Source: Cytobacillus eiseniae
Lineage (GTDB): Bacteria; Bacillota; Bacilli; Bacillales; Cytobacillaceae
Direction: 5' to 3'
NCBI RefSeq assembly: GCF_017874625.1
Contig: NZ_JAGIKZ010000002.1
Location: forward strand, 356,016-420,015
DNA: 64,000 nt
Both the position numbers and the translations under genes were made by a program. The first letter of the stretch is position 1. Each line of letters starts with the position of its first letter. Under the pieces are notes generated by a model. The model made no database searches and was not told the DNA's origin. It saw only the letters and a program-made list of their open reading frames with translations. Below, one piece after another: positions 55,711 to 63,809 of the stretch.

Positions 55711-56838
55711 TTACTGGTGAAGGGGATTAGTTACAATTTGATTATATAAAGAAAGGATTGTATTTGTTGTTTTGTCATTATTAAAATAGTGTTCTACAAT
55801 ATGTCTAGAATGATGTCCAACTATTTTTAACTCCTCATTTTGATCAAAAAGCTTTTTTAAATCCTGATACAGGATAATTGAACTTACTGTTTTTAAGGAT
55901 GCATGGTCACCAAAATTACTTTCCCATGCTTTTTTCCAGTTTTCTTGACTGATGAGACCGAAATAGCCAGCATTTCCGGCTGCAATGACAGGTTTTTCGC
56001 AGGCAAGTGCTTCTAACGCTACTCTGCCAGTGCCGACAATGCAATCTGCGCTGCAATAATAATCCCTCATATTCAATTCCTGACCGATGATATGAATAAA
56101 AGACTCTTTACATAAGCGATTATTGCGTTCTGCCATACTTGCAATATCCTTTATTCTCTTGCCATCACCAATAATAATAAGATGGAGAGTTGGATAATCT
56201 TTTTGCTTGAGTGATCTTGCTGCTTTTATAAGTGACATGCAAATTTGTGCTTTTTTCCAAGTTAATCTACTTCCGTAAACAATAATAGGATCACTTTTGT
56301 CTATTCCTAAGTTTTTTCTTACATAATCCACGTATTCATAATTGAATTCTGTTAGATCAATTCCATTTGGGATCAAATGCATCTTGTTATTTGCGAATAA
56401 TTGAATGGTCCGATAGACGGCAGGGCTGACACAAATAATTTTGTCGTTTAGTTCAATTATCTGTTTAAAGTCCTTATCATGATAGTAAGTCCCATGAACT
56501 GTGAAAATAGAATGGATATTTTTTCTTCTTGCACATTTTGCTGCAATAAGTCCTGAAGTTAATTGATGTGAATGGACAAGATTGATCTGTTCTTTCTCGA
56601 TAATCTCTTCTAATTGCTGGGTAATTCTGTCTTCCTCGTTTAATTCTTCTGAAAACAGCAGTTCATACACTGGAAAACCAATCTCCTTGAACCTGTCGGT
56701 AAAGGAAGCTTTATAACCTGCTACAACCGTATGAATATTCCACTCCCACAATTTTTTCATGAGATTGAGTACATGTGTTGTTGTACCATTCACCTCAAAC
56801 CGATCTAGAACCATTAAAACCTTGATCTTTTTCGTCAA
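55711..56838 (-). CDS. Glycosyltransferase family 4 protein
   Basis: This 375-residue GT-B enzyme starts with KVLMVLDRFEVNGTTTHVLNLMKKL, the acceptor-side glycine loop, then VHSHQLTSGLIAAKCARR, IICVSPAVYRTI, LIPNGIDLTEF, IVYGSRLTWKK and the donor site DCIVGTGRVALEALACEKPVIAAG with a Glu in TGRVALEAL. The TTG start at 56838 has GGAGTGAT upstream. It is transcribed against the rest of the cluster with the dehydrogenase. Confidence 0.88.
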   Translation of the reverse strand: MTKKIKVLMVLDRFEVNGTTTHVLNLMKKLWEWNIHTVVAGYKASFTDRFKEIGFPVYELLFSEELNEEDRITQQLEEIIEKEQINLVHSHQLTSGLIAAKCARRKNIHSIFTVHGTYYHDKDFKQIIELNDKIICVSPAVYRTIQLFANNKMHLIPNGIDLTEFNYEYVDYVRKNLGIDKSDPIIVYGSRLTWKKAQICMSLIKAARSLKQKDYPTLHLIIIGDGKRIKDIASMAERNNRLCKESFIHIIGQELNMRDYYCSADCIVGTGRVALEALACEKPVIAAGNAGYFGLISQENWKKAWESNFGDHASLKTVSSIILYQDLKKLFDQNEELKIVGHHSRHIVEHYFNNDKTTNTILSLYNQIVTNPLHQ

Positions 56839-57079
56839 AAGTTATCACTCCAGTTTATAAAGTAGTTAATAATGAACGATCGTATAGTAGCTTATTACAA
56901 TAAGGAGGGTGATGACATTCAAATCTTTACGATTGGCTGAGCATTACAGGCAAATGGCCTGTCTAAGGAGTGAAAAGTATAAAATGGGTGGTTAAAGTAA
57001 AAAAAAATGACAGGTTGTCCATTCCATTCATACATTTTCTTAATATAGTAATAAAGAATAAAAGAAAGGAGTGAGTACT

Positions 57080-57421
57080 TTGGCTGTAATAAATCAAGTT
57101 CTTTCAGGTGTGATTGATACAACTCAGCAAGGGGTAAACCGTATTTATCGTTCAGGGATTATTTGTTCAACGATTCGATCGATTGTCGATCTTATCTGTC
57201 CAGATCCAACCCCAATTCCCGAACAAGAGTTACGTGATCGTCTTACAAATTTAATAGGAAATAATGTTGAGATAACAACTAACTTTTCAGATGTGACAGG
57301 ATTACTAACTGCTGTAAAAACGGATTATGTTGTCTTGCTTGAGACAAGAACAAATACGAATGTTTTAGTCCCACTAGCAAGTGTACAAGCCGTTTCAAAT
57401 TTATCACAGACAGGTCTATAA
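57080..57421 (+). CDS. Small DUF2642-like (spore-associated type) protein
   Basis: This 113-residue protein has a helical start (VINQVLSGVIDTTQQGVNRIY), then LTNLIGNNVEITTNF, DVTGLLTAVKTDYVVLLE and VLVPLASVQAVSNL. The strand-rich C-terminal half resembles DUF2642 domains, small proteins often linked to spore coats. The TTG at 57080 follows AAGGAGTGAG. It is followed by a second protein with a related C-terminal half, so the two are probably paralogues acting together. The function is unknown. Confidence 0.65.
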   Translation: MAVINQVLSGVIDTTQQGVNRIYRSGIICSTIRSIVDLICPDPTPIPEQELRDRLTNLIGNNVEITTNFSDVTGLLTAVKTDYVVLLETRTNTNVLVPLASVQAVSNLSQTGL

Positions 57422-57466
57422 TTCCTAGATTGTGAATGATTACTTTAAATATAGGAGGTGTTTAAT

Positions 57467-57676
57467 TTGTTTGCAGATTTATTAGTAGATCAATTAAGGA
57501 ATTATACTGGTGTAATTGTGGAAGTAGCGGTGGCTGATGGGTTATTTGAAGGAATCATTCGCTCTGTTACGGCTGGTGTCATTGAATTTACTGAAATAAT
57601 TACTGGGTATGAACAACAGACACGTCCAGTGGTGATTCCGCTAAGTAGTGTGAGCTTTATTAGAGTGCCAATTTAA
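57467..57676 (+). CDS. Small DUF2642-like protein, second copy
   Basis: This 69-residue protein (FADLLVDQLRNYTGVIVEVAV.., GLFEGIIRSVTAGVIEFTEII, VVIPLSSVSFIRVP) has the same strand pattern and the same ending motif, PL(A/S)SV, as the 57080 protein. TTG at 57467 follows ATAGGAGGTG. The pair is probably one operon. Confidence 0.65.
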   Translation: MFADLLVDQLRNYTGVIVEVAVADGLFEGIIRSVTAGVIEFTEIITGYEQQTRPVVIPLSSVSFIRVPI

Positions 57677-57680
57677 TTTT

Positions 57681-57715
57681 ATGGATAAAGCCGCTAAAGA
57701 ACGCGGCTTTATCCA
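57681..57715. terminator. Hairpin between convergent genes
   Basis: A 14-bp perfect stem (ATGGATAAAGCCGC / GCGGCTTTATCCAT) with a seven-base loop. It has no T-tract, so it is strong in structure but less typical as a terminator. Confidence 0.7.
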
Positions 57716-57756
57716 TAGTCAAATGCAAGTGTGCTCTGTTGACTTACATATATTTT

Positions 57757-58812
57757 TTATTGATATTGAATCATGGCAGTTTGCACATAATGGTAGAGCA
57801 ATTTAGCTGTATTTTCGATGGATGATTGATGTGTTCTTTCATATGCATGAGATGAATCAATGCCAGGACCAATTAAACCATGAATAATATCGTATCCTGC
57901 TCGAATGGCTGCTGAAGCATCTGAACCATAATATGGGTAGATATCTAATTTATAATCAATTCCATGTTCCTTAGCTAACTGAACAAGATGTTTTCTTAAT
58001 TGATAATGATAAGGACCGCTTGAATCTTTCACACAAATGGAAACGGTATACTCATCTGTTGATTGTCCATCACCGATTGCTCCCATATCTACAGCAAGAT
58101 ATTCAACCGTTTCTGGGGTAATATTGGAATTCCCTCCATACCCGATTTCTTCATTATTTGAAATTAAGAAATGAGTGGTATAAGGAAGTTCAATTTTATC
58201 CGTTTTTAATTGTTTAATTAATTGAAGAAGGATAGCGACACTCGCTTTATCATCTAGATGACGAGATTTAATAAACCCAGAAGAAGTTAATTGTACTCTC
58301 GGGTCAAAAGAGATGAAATCACCAACCTCAATTCCAAGTTCGCGAACTTCTTCAGCATTATGTACGACTTCATCCAACCGAACTTCGATATTTTCTTGAT
58401 TTCTTTCTGCTTTCCCAGCATTTTTATATACATGAACAGATGTTTGGTGCATTAAGATCGTTCCTGTAAGCTTCTTCCCACAGGATGTTTCAATCTCACA
58501 ATATTCTCCTTCAATGGAGTTGTAAGTAAAGCCACCGATTAAGTCAATCTTTAGTCTGCCACTTGGCTTGATTTCTTTCACAATTGCTCCTAGCGTATCA
58601 ACATGAGCAGTTAGCATCCGATGTTTAGAATTATCTATCCCTTGAATAGTAGCAATCAAGCCACCTTTGCGATTTCTTTTTGTTTCCACGTTTAGTTGTT
58701 TTAAATACGATTCGACAAAGGAAATAATCTCATTTGTATTCCCAGATGGGCTTGGAATTGAGACTAACTTTGTTAATAGTTGAATCGTATCATTCGTATT
58801 CGGGTAAGGCAT
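57757..58812 (-). CDS. M42-family metallo-aminopeptidase
   Basis: This 351-residue cytoplasmic peptidase (glutamyl aminopeptidase/FrvX/YsdC group) has metal-site motifs RMLTAHVDTLG (His, Asp), HLDDKASVAILLQL (bridging Asp), NNEEIGYGGN (catalytic and metal Glu), VDMGAIGDG (metal Asp) and a final GIDSSHAYERTH (His). Start ATG at 58812 has GAGGAGAAA; the longer form from 58830 lacks this. It probably forms a large tetrahedral oligomer that trims peptides. It is monocistronic. Confidence 0.92.
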   Translation of the reverse strand: MPYPNTNDTIQLLTKLVSIPSPSGNTNEIISFVESYLKQLNVETKRNRKGGLIATIQGIDNSKHRMLTAHVDTLGAIVKEIKPSGRLKIDLIGGFTYNSIEGEYCEIETSCGKKLTGTILMHQTSVHVYKNAGKAERNQENIEVRLDEVVHNAEEVRELGIEVGDFISFDPRVQLTSSGFIKSRHLDDKASVAILLQLIKQLKTDKIELPYTTHFLISNNEEIGYGGNSNITPETVEYLAVDMGAIGDGQSTDEYTVSICVKDSSGPYHYQLRKHLVQLAKEHGIDYKLDIYPYYGSDASAAIRAGYDIIHGLIGPGIDSSHAYERTHQSSIENTAKLLYHYVQTAMIQYQ

Positions 58813-58890
58813 TGCTATTTCTCCTCTCACTTCTAAAAAATTATTTCCACACTCTTTATTATACTTCTTTATGTTTATATGAGAAATAAG

Positions 58891-58945
58891 AAAGAAGGGA
58901 CATCGACCCAGTCACTTCTCCTCGACTAGTAGATGTCCCTTTCTT
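58891..58945 (-). terminator. Terminator of the 58956 gene
   Basis: Arms AAGAAGGGACATC and GATGTCCCTTTCTT pair around a partly structured loop; on the minus strand the stem is followed by a mixed T/C run. Confidence 0.6.
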
Positions 58946-58955
58946 GTTGCATTTA

Positions 58956-59141
58956 TTATTTTCTAAATAAAGCCTTAAATCCAAGATATAACAGTGCAAT
59001 TGCGAATACAATGACAGCAATTCCTCCGACAATGTCTAGGAAACTGGCTACACCAGCTGTAATGACTGCTGAAGTAGGTACACTTATTAAAGCAAATCCA
59101 GCTAGCATACTAAGAAAATAAAGTAGAGGTACTAAATACAT
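58956..59141 (-). CDS. Small two-helix membrane protein
   Basis: This 61-residue protein (YLVPLLYFLSMLAGFALISVP.., VGGIAVIVFAIALLYLGFKALF) has two membrane helices and a short basic end. ATG at 59141 follows AAGGAGGG with an eight-base spacer; a longer frame to 59204 has no such site. No family is recognised. Confidence 0.75.
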   Translation of the reverse strand: MYLVPLLYFLSMLAGFALISVPTSAVITAGVASFLDIVGGIAVIVFAIALLYLGFKALFRK

Positions 59142-59359
59142 GAACGAACCCTCCTTCTCCTTTTGCTCTATACTATGAAAGAAGGAAAGTGCATGTACCG
59201 TCATTTGCCCTGGAAAAAATGATTAATTTACTATTTATGTTATTTCACAATCAAGTGTAAATTTTAATCAATACAGCGTTCATCGTAGTTCTTCAATTTT
59301 CACCAACATTTGCAAAAGTAGGTGAAATGTTTCTCTTTTCGATTGTGGCTTTTGCTATT

Positions 59360-59992
59360 TTATTCCATGTTCTTTAGTTCAGAAACAACCTTAAACTCTT
59401 CAGACCCTTCAGTAGATACAAACTCCTCCTTGATTTTTCCATATCCAGGTGCCCAGAAGCTTGTGATGATTGTTTGATTTTCTTCATCTTTTTGCTCAAC
59501 AACAATAATTTTTTTTATTTTACCGATGGGAAGCTGTATTTCTTCATCTATATTTACGATTTCCCAATCATCATAGACTGTTCCGATTGTTAATGGACTC
59601 ATCAGTAGTGTTTGTCGGTTAAATTTACCTTTGATGGAATCAATAGAAGGGAGTGTTTCTTCATAGTATTCTGGCTGTTCATATACTAGATAAATGCCTT
59701 CAGTTGTTAATTCATACACTTTTAATATTCGAGTACCGCCATTTTCTACGATTGAAGGAAGATAATGATCAATTCTAGTGAAGAAAGTTTCTTTATAAGC
59801 TGCGTATTCATTGCCTTCACCATTAAAGGAGTAAATTTTATTTTCAAGAGGAAAAAAATCATCAATGGCGATTGAATCAATATCAGAATGTGATTGGGAT
59901 TCTGAAGACCCAGGGAAAGGGGAAGGAGATTCATCAATCTTACAACCCGTCAGTAACAAGCAAGCAAGAATGAAAAGGATTCCATTTTTCAT
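59360..59992 (-). CDS. Putative lipoprotein
   Basis: This 210-residue protein starts with a lipoprotein signal (LFILACLLLTGC, Cys at about residue 17). A Ser/Pro-rich linker and a domain with ENKIYSFNGEGNEYAAYKETFF, then GTVYDDWEIVN, KIIVVEQKDEENQTIITSFWAPGYGKIKEEF follow. The repeated beta-strand layout and APGYGKIKEEF ending look like surface lipoproteins of Bacillaceae of unknown role. ATG has GAAAGGAG upstream. Confidence 0.8.
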   Translation of the reverse strand: MKNGILFILACLLLTGCKIDESPSPFPGSSESQSHSDIDSIAIDDFFPLENKIYSFNGEGNEYAAYKETFFTRIDHYLPSIVENGGTRILKVYELTTEGIYLVYEQPEYYEETLPSIDSIKGKFNRQTLLMSPLTIGTVYDDWEIVNIDEEIQLPIGKIKKIIVVEQKDEENQTIITSFWAPGYGKIKEEFVSTEGSEEFKVVSELKNME

Positions 59993-60196
59993 TTGTATGG
60001 CTCCTTTCTTTTGTATTCACTCATATGACGAATGAAAGTTCCATGATGTTACAAATGGAATGATTGGTTAATAATAAGGAAAAGAAATGATTTGTATGGA
60101 CCCATTTGCAAAATTGGATGGAGAGTGTGATGGATGATTACAATAATATGAAGTAATATAATAGATATAGGATATATTTTATTAGGAGGGAATCGC

Positions 60197-60430
60197 ATGA
60201 GCGAATGTAAATTAGACCATTCACATGAAGAAGTAATGAAAAAATATGAGCAGCAGAAGGACTACTTGCCTTCCGATATGGAGCCACTTTTTCAACAGTT
60301 TTTTGATAAGGAACATACGCAAGATATTTTGAATGAAGTATTTCATCTGTTGAAAAAATACGATCTATCCTCTGTGGATGAAAAGAATGAGCGAGAAAAT
60401 CGTTTAAACTTAGTATTGAAAAATCTATAA
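60197..60430 (+). CDS. Hypothetical acidic helical protein
   Basis: This 77-residue protein (SECKLDHSHEEVMKKYEQQ.., PLFQQFFDKEHTQDILNEVFHLLKKYDLSS) is rich in charged residues and predicted all helical. The ATG has TTAGGAGGG. No family is recognised. A good hairpin follows at 60511. Confidence 0.75.
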   Translation: MSECKLDHSHEEVMKKYEQQKDYLPSDMEPLFQQFFDKEHTQDILNEVFHLLKKYDLSSVDEKNERENRLNLVLKNL

Positions 60431-60510
60431 AAAATACTACAGCATCTACATAGCCTGCTGAAAAGTTATACTTTTTGAAAGCAGTGAAAGTTTTCGTCAA
60501 TACAAACATA

Positions 60511-60560
60511 TAAGAAGCTAACAGCCTATATACAGTAGGTCGTTAGCTTCTTATTCCTTT
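60511..60560 (+). terminator. Intrinsic terminator
   Basis: A 12-bp stem (TAAGAAGCTAAC / GTTAGCTTCTTA) with a small inner hairpin, followed by TTCCTTTT. Confidence 0.85.
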
Positions 60561-60709
60561 TAAAAAGATAATTGCAGTGACTTCGCATTTACACTATAGT
60601 ATGATTTGATTTGCAATATTTTTGTAGCTATTAAAATATTATTTTAACTATCTATAATTTGTGATATGATAATTTTTGAAAGAACATTGGTTTAAGGGAT
60701 GTGTCAAAA

Positions 60710-61384
60710 TTGAAGAAATCACATCAGCCGATATTTGATTTAGCTATTCGCACAGCAGATATGCTTGTAAAAATGTTCGGTTCTCGTTGTGAAGTAGCCG
60801 TGCATGATTTTGCGGATTTAAAAAAATCGTTGATTCATATTGCAGGAAATGTAACTGGAAGAGAAATTGGCTCTCCGATTACCGATCTTGTACTTGAAGA
60901 ATTGGCAAAACAAAAAAAAGAAGTTGAAGATATTCCAAATTATAAAACACAATCAAAAAAAGGGAATATTATGAAATCAGCAACGATTTTCCTTCGCGAT
61001 GATGAGGCAAAGGTCATTGGGGCTTTATGTATAAATTATGATATTAGTCTTCTGATACAATTCGGTGGGGAACTTGAACAATTTATTAATTTTGATGAAC
61101 ATGAGACAAAAACAGAAAGCTTTTTCACATCTGTTCAAGATGTAACACATGAAATGGTGGAACAAGTTATTTTAGGTTTTAAAAAAGCCCCTTCCTTAAT
61201 GTCGTTGGAAGAAAAAGTAGACTGTGTAAGACAGCTTGAAGAAAAAGGAACATTTCTTATAAAGGGTGCGACGGATTATGTTGCCTCTGTGCTTGGTGTT
61301 TCAAAGTTTACCGTATATAATTACTTGCAGAAAATAAGAACAATGAATGAGTTTCAAACAGAAGAACTTTCTGAACAAAAGTAA
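60710..61384 (+). CDS. YheO-like PAS-HTH transcriptional regulator
   Basis: This protein of about 224 residues has an N-terminal YheO-type PAS-like sensor (CEVAVHDFADLKKSLIHIAGNVTGR, then GALCINYDISL) and a C-terminal helix-turn-helix (VDCVRQLEEKGTFLIKGATDYVASVLGVSKFTVYNYLQKI). TTG at 60710 gives about 10 bases to AAGGGA; the GTG at 60701 is too near that site. It lies 32 bases before sdaAB, so it may regulate or accompany the serine dehydratase genes. In other bacteria YheO-family regulators respond to amino acids. Confidence 0.88.
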   Translation: MKKSHQPIFDLAIRTADMLVKMFGSRCEVAVHDFADLKKSLIHIAGNVTGREIGSPITDLVLEELAKQKKEVEDIPNYKTQSKKGNIMKSATIFLRDDEAKVIGALCINYDISLLIQFGGELEQFINFDEHETKTESFFTSVQDVTHEMVEQVILGFKKAPSLMSLEEKVDCVRQLEEKGTFLIKGATDYVASVLGVSKFTVYNYLQKIRTMNEFQTEELSEQK

Positions 61385-61416
61385 CCGTATTTAAATACTT
61401 TTAAGGAGCTTATGAA

Positions 61417-62079
61417 ATGAAATATAGATCAGCTTTTGATATTATCGGGCCAGTTATGATTGGTCCTTCTAGCTCTCATACTGCAGGTGCAGCACGGATT
61501 GGACGTGTGGCAAGAACATTATTTAACCGTCTTCCAAAGAAAGCTGTAATCTCTTTGTATGGATCGTTTGCAAAAACGTATAAAGGACATGGGACGGACG
61601 TTGCAATTGTTGGAGGACTACTTGATTTTGATACATTTGACGAAAGAATCCCAACTTCTCTAACGCTTGCAAAAGAACTAGGAATGGAAGTTGTTTTTCA
61701 AATTGAAAATCAGGTGACCGATCATCCAAATACAGTTCGGATTAACCTTTACGATGATAATGGGGATTTGGAAATAGTTGGAATATCAATTGGCGGGGGC
61801 ACGATTGAAATCACAGAACTTAATTCATTTGAACTGAAATTATCGGGTGAGCATCCTGCTATTTTAGTCGTTCATAATGATCAATTCGGGGTGATTTCAG
61901 CTGTCACACAAATATTAGCAAATCATGAAATTAACATTGGTCATATGGAAGTATCTAGGAAAGAAAAAGGAAAGATGGCGTTAATGGTCATCGAAGTGGA
62001 TCAAAAAATCGAACAAACGATTATGACAGAGATTGAAAAGCTCCCAAATGTAACTCAAACAATTAGAATGGTCGACTAA
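61417..62079 (+). CDS. sdaAB: L-serine dehydratase, beta subunit
   Basis: This 220-residue iron-sulfur serine dehydratase beta chain starts with FDIIGPVMIGPSSSHTAGAARIG and includes GSFAKTYKGHGTDVAIVGGLL; its C-terminal ACT domain reads AILVVHNDQFGVISAVTQILANHEINIGHMEV. With the alpha chain it deaminates L-serine to pyruvate using a [4Fe-4S] cluster. ATG follows TAAGGAG. It is 23 bases from sdaAA. Confidence 0.96.
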   Translation: MKYRSAFDIIGPVMIGPSSSHTAGAARIGRVARTLFNRLPKKAVISLYGSFAKTYKGHGTDVAIVGGLLDFDTFDERIPTSLTLAKELGMEVVFQIENQVTDHPNTVRINLYDDNGDLEIVGISIGGGTIEITELNSFELKLSGEHPAILVVHNDQFGVISAVTQILANHEINIGHMEVSRKEKGKMALMVIEVDQKIEQTIMTEIEKLPNVTQTIRMVD

Positions 62080-62102
62080 CAGCAAAGGGTAGGGGTGAAA
62101 AT

Positions 62103-62978
62103 ATGTTTAAAAGTGTCGCTGAGCTTGTGGAGCTAGCAGAAAACAAGCAAGTAAAAATTGCAGAAATTATGATTCAACAAGAAATGGAAGTGACAGGCCT
62201 TACAAGAGAAGAGATCATTGCAAAAATGGATCGAAATTTAACTGTGATGGAGCAAGCGGTCGAACGAGGTTTGAATGGTGTTACTTCTGTCTCTGGATTA
62301 ACAGGTGGAGATGCGGTTCTCTTACAGAAATATATCCAAAGTGGAAAAGCCTTGTCTGGAAATATTCTACTTGATGCGGTAAGTAAAGCAGTAGCAACGA
62401 ATGAAGTAAATGCAGCCATGGGGACCATTTGTGCAACGCCAACAGCTGGTTCAGCTGGGGTTGTTCCTGGTACACTATTTGCTGTGAAGGAAGTATTAAA
62501 TCCAACAAGAATGGAAATGATTGAATTCTTATTTACATCTGCTGCTTTTGGATTCGTTGTGGCGAATAATGCATCCATATCTGGTGCGGCTGGTGGATGC
62601 CAAGCTGAGGTCGGCTCTGCTAGCGGAATGGCTGCAGCGGCGATTGTAGAGCTCGCTGGCGGGACACCACAACAAGCCGCAGAAGCAATGGCCATCACAT
62701 TAAAAAATATGCTCGGACTTGTTTGTGATCCAGTTGCTGGATTAGTAGAAGTTCCATGTGTGAAGCGAAATGCAATGGGTGCATCCAATGCGATGACAGC
62801 AGCAGATATGGCACTAGCTGGAATAACAAGTCGAATTCCATGTGATGAAGTCATTCATGCAATGTTTTTAATTGGCCAATCGATGCCATCCGCTCTTAGG
62901 GAGACAGCAGAAGGTGGACTAGCAGCCACACCAACTGGGAGAAGACTAGAGGCGAAGATTTTCGGAAAGCAGAATTAA
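62103..62978 (+). CDS. sdaAA: L-serine dehydratase, alpha subunit
   Basis: This 291-residue catalytic chain has the cysteine segments expected to hold the [4Fe-4S] cluster: TICATPTAGSAGVVPG, GGCQAEVGSASGM and CDPVAGLVEVPC. ATG follows AGGGGTGAA. It is the last gene of the regulator-sdaAB-sdaAA unit, which ends at the hairpin from 62991. The product is pyruvate, as with LutABC and the deoxyhexose route, but no shared control is seen. Confidence 0.96.
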   Translation: MFKSVAELVELAENKQVKIAEIMIQQEMEVTGLTREEIIAKMDRNLTVMEQAVERGLNGVTSVSGLTGGDAVLLQKYIQSGKALSGNILLDAVSKAVATNEVNAAMGTICATPTAGSAGVVPGTLFAVKEVLNPTRMEMIEFLFTSAAFGFVVANNASISGAAGGCQAEVGSASGMAAAAIVELAGGTPQQAAEAMAITLKNMLGLVCDPVAGLVEVPCVKRNAMGASNAMTAADMALAGITSRIPCDEVIHAMFLIGQSMPSALRETAEGGLAATPTGRRLEAKIFGKQN

Positions 62979-62990
62979 TTTTGACTAAAG

Positions 62991-63030
62991 AACACATGGT
63001 ATTTCTTAAATGAGCTTACCATGTGTTTTT
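62991..63030 (+). terminator. Intrinsic terminator after sdaAA
   Basis: An 11-bp perfect stem (AACACATGGTA / TACCATGTGTT) followed by T-run. Confidence 0.92.
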
Positions 63031-63126
63031 ATTATCGTCTAAAGTAGAAAATGTAAATAAATATCCACAGATTTGGCTAATCGAATAATGATAGAATAAA
63101 AATACAAAGAGGCGGGGAGAGATACT

Positions 63127-63510
63127 ATGGAGGAGATATTAAAGCAAATACTTACAGGTATTAATGAAGTCAAACAGGAAATTGGAGAAATAGGCAGTAA
63201 TATTAAAACACTTGAACACCGGCTCGATCGATTAGAAAAGATGGACAGCATTGAACATAGAGTAGAAGTAAATCAAATAGATTTAACAGATATTAAAGAA
63301 ATTCTAGAAAAAATGGATTCATTCCAGACAGATGTACTTAAGGATTTTTTTCAAATCTTTAAAGGAAGTTCAATTAATAAAGTCTACCGTGAAGAATTAA
63401 ATTTAATTAATCAGCGATTAGATGCGCAATTAACAAAGATTGCTAAAAATGAAGAGTCCATATTAATGATAGAAGGTAAAAGTAGTAAAGTCAGTAATGC
63501 GCCAATTTAG
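63127..63510 (+). CDS. Hypothetical coiled-coil protein
   Basis: This 127-residue, very hydrophilic protein has heptads over most of its length (KQILTGINEVKQEIGEIGSN, LEHRLDRLEKMDSIEHRVEV, LINQRLDAQLTKIAKN). It has no membrane segment and no recognised family. ATG follows GGCGGGGAGAG. Its 3' end contains the terminator. Confidence 0.75.
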   Translation: MEEILKQILTGINEVKQEIGEIGSNIKTLEHRLDRLEKMDSIEHRVEVNQIDLTDIKEILEKMDSFQTDVLKDFFQIFKGSSINKVYREELNLINQRLDAQLTKIAKNEESILMIEGKSSKVSNAPI

Positions 63511-63522
63511 GCGCTTTTTTTT
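63499..63522 (+). terminator. Terminator overlapping the coiled-coil gene end
   Basis: GCGCC / GGCGC stem with a six-base loop and T8; the stop codon lies inside it. Confidence 0.85.
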
Positions 63523-63809
63523 GTCTAGGAAACCAACATGGCGGCGCTTCTCGCCGCCACCGTCTATCATGAAAACTAATTCTTAACCATAGTAGAGTCT
63601 ACACTATTTTTGCATTGACAATAATGATTTATAACAATACAACCAGGCTGGAATAATTTTGGTGGGTCTTTTAAAAGATACCCTGTTTAGGAAACTGGTT
63701 GTGGCAGTATTGAAGAACCGTCTATTGTGCTTAAAGCACGTATACAAAAATTTTGAAACATATCTACTGTTCACGTGTGTTGTTAATCTAATATTGAGGT
63801 GATTCTATT
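63523..63809 (+). other. Left non-coding end of IS110-type element (possible bridge-RNA region)
   Basis: No gene is seen in these 287 bases. A 7-bp hairpin GGCGGCG-CTTCT-CGCCGCC lies at 63540-63558, and GTGCT-TAA-AGCAC occurs near 63729-63741. In IS110-group elements the non-coding stretch before the transposase gene encodes a guide (bridge) RNA. The true left end cannot be fixed, because IS110 elements lack inverted ends. Confidence 0.4.

Noticed and set aside
62174..62854. Long minus-strand frame opposite sdaAA
   Set aside because: It is the antisense shadow of a highly conserved gene; composition is atypical and it has no ribosome binding site.
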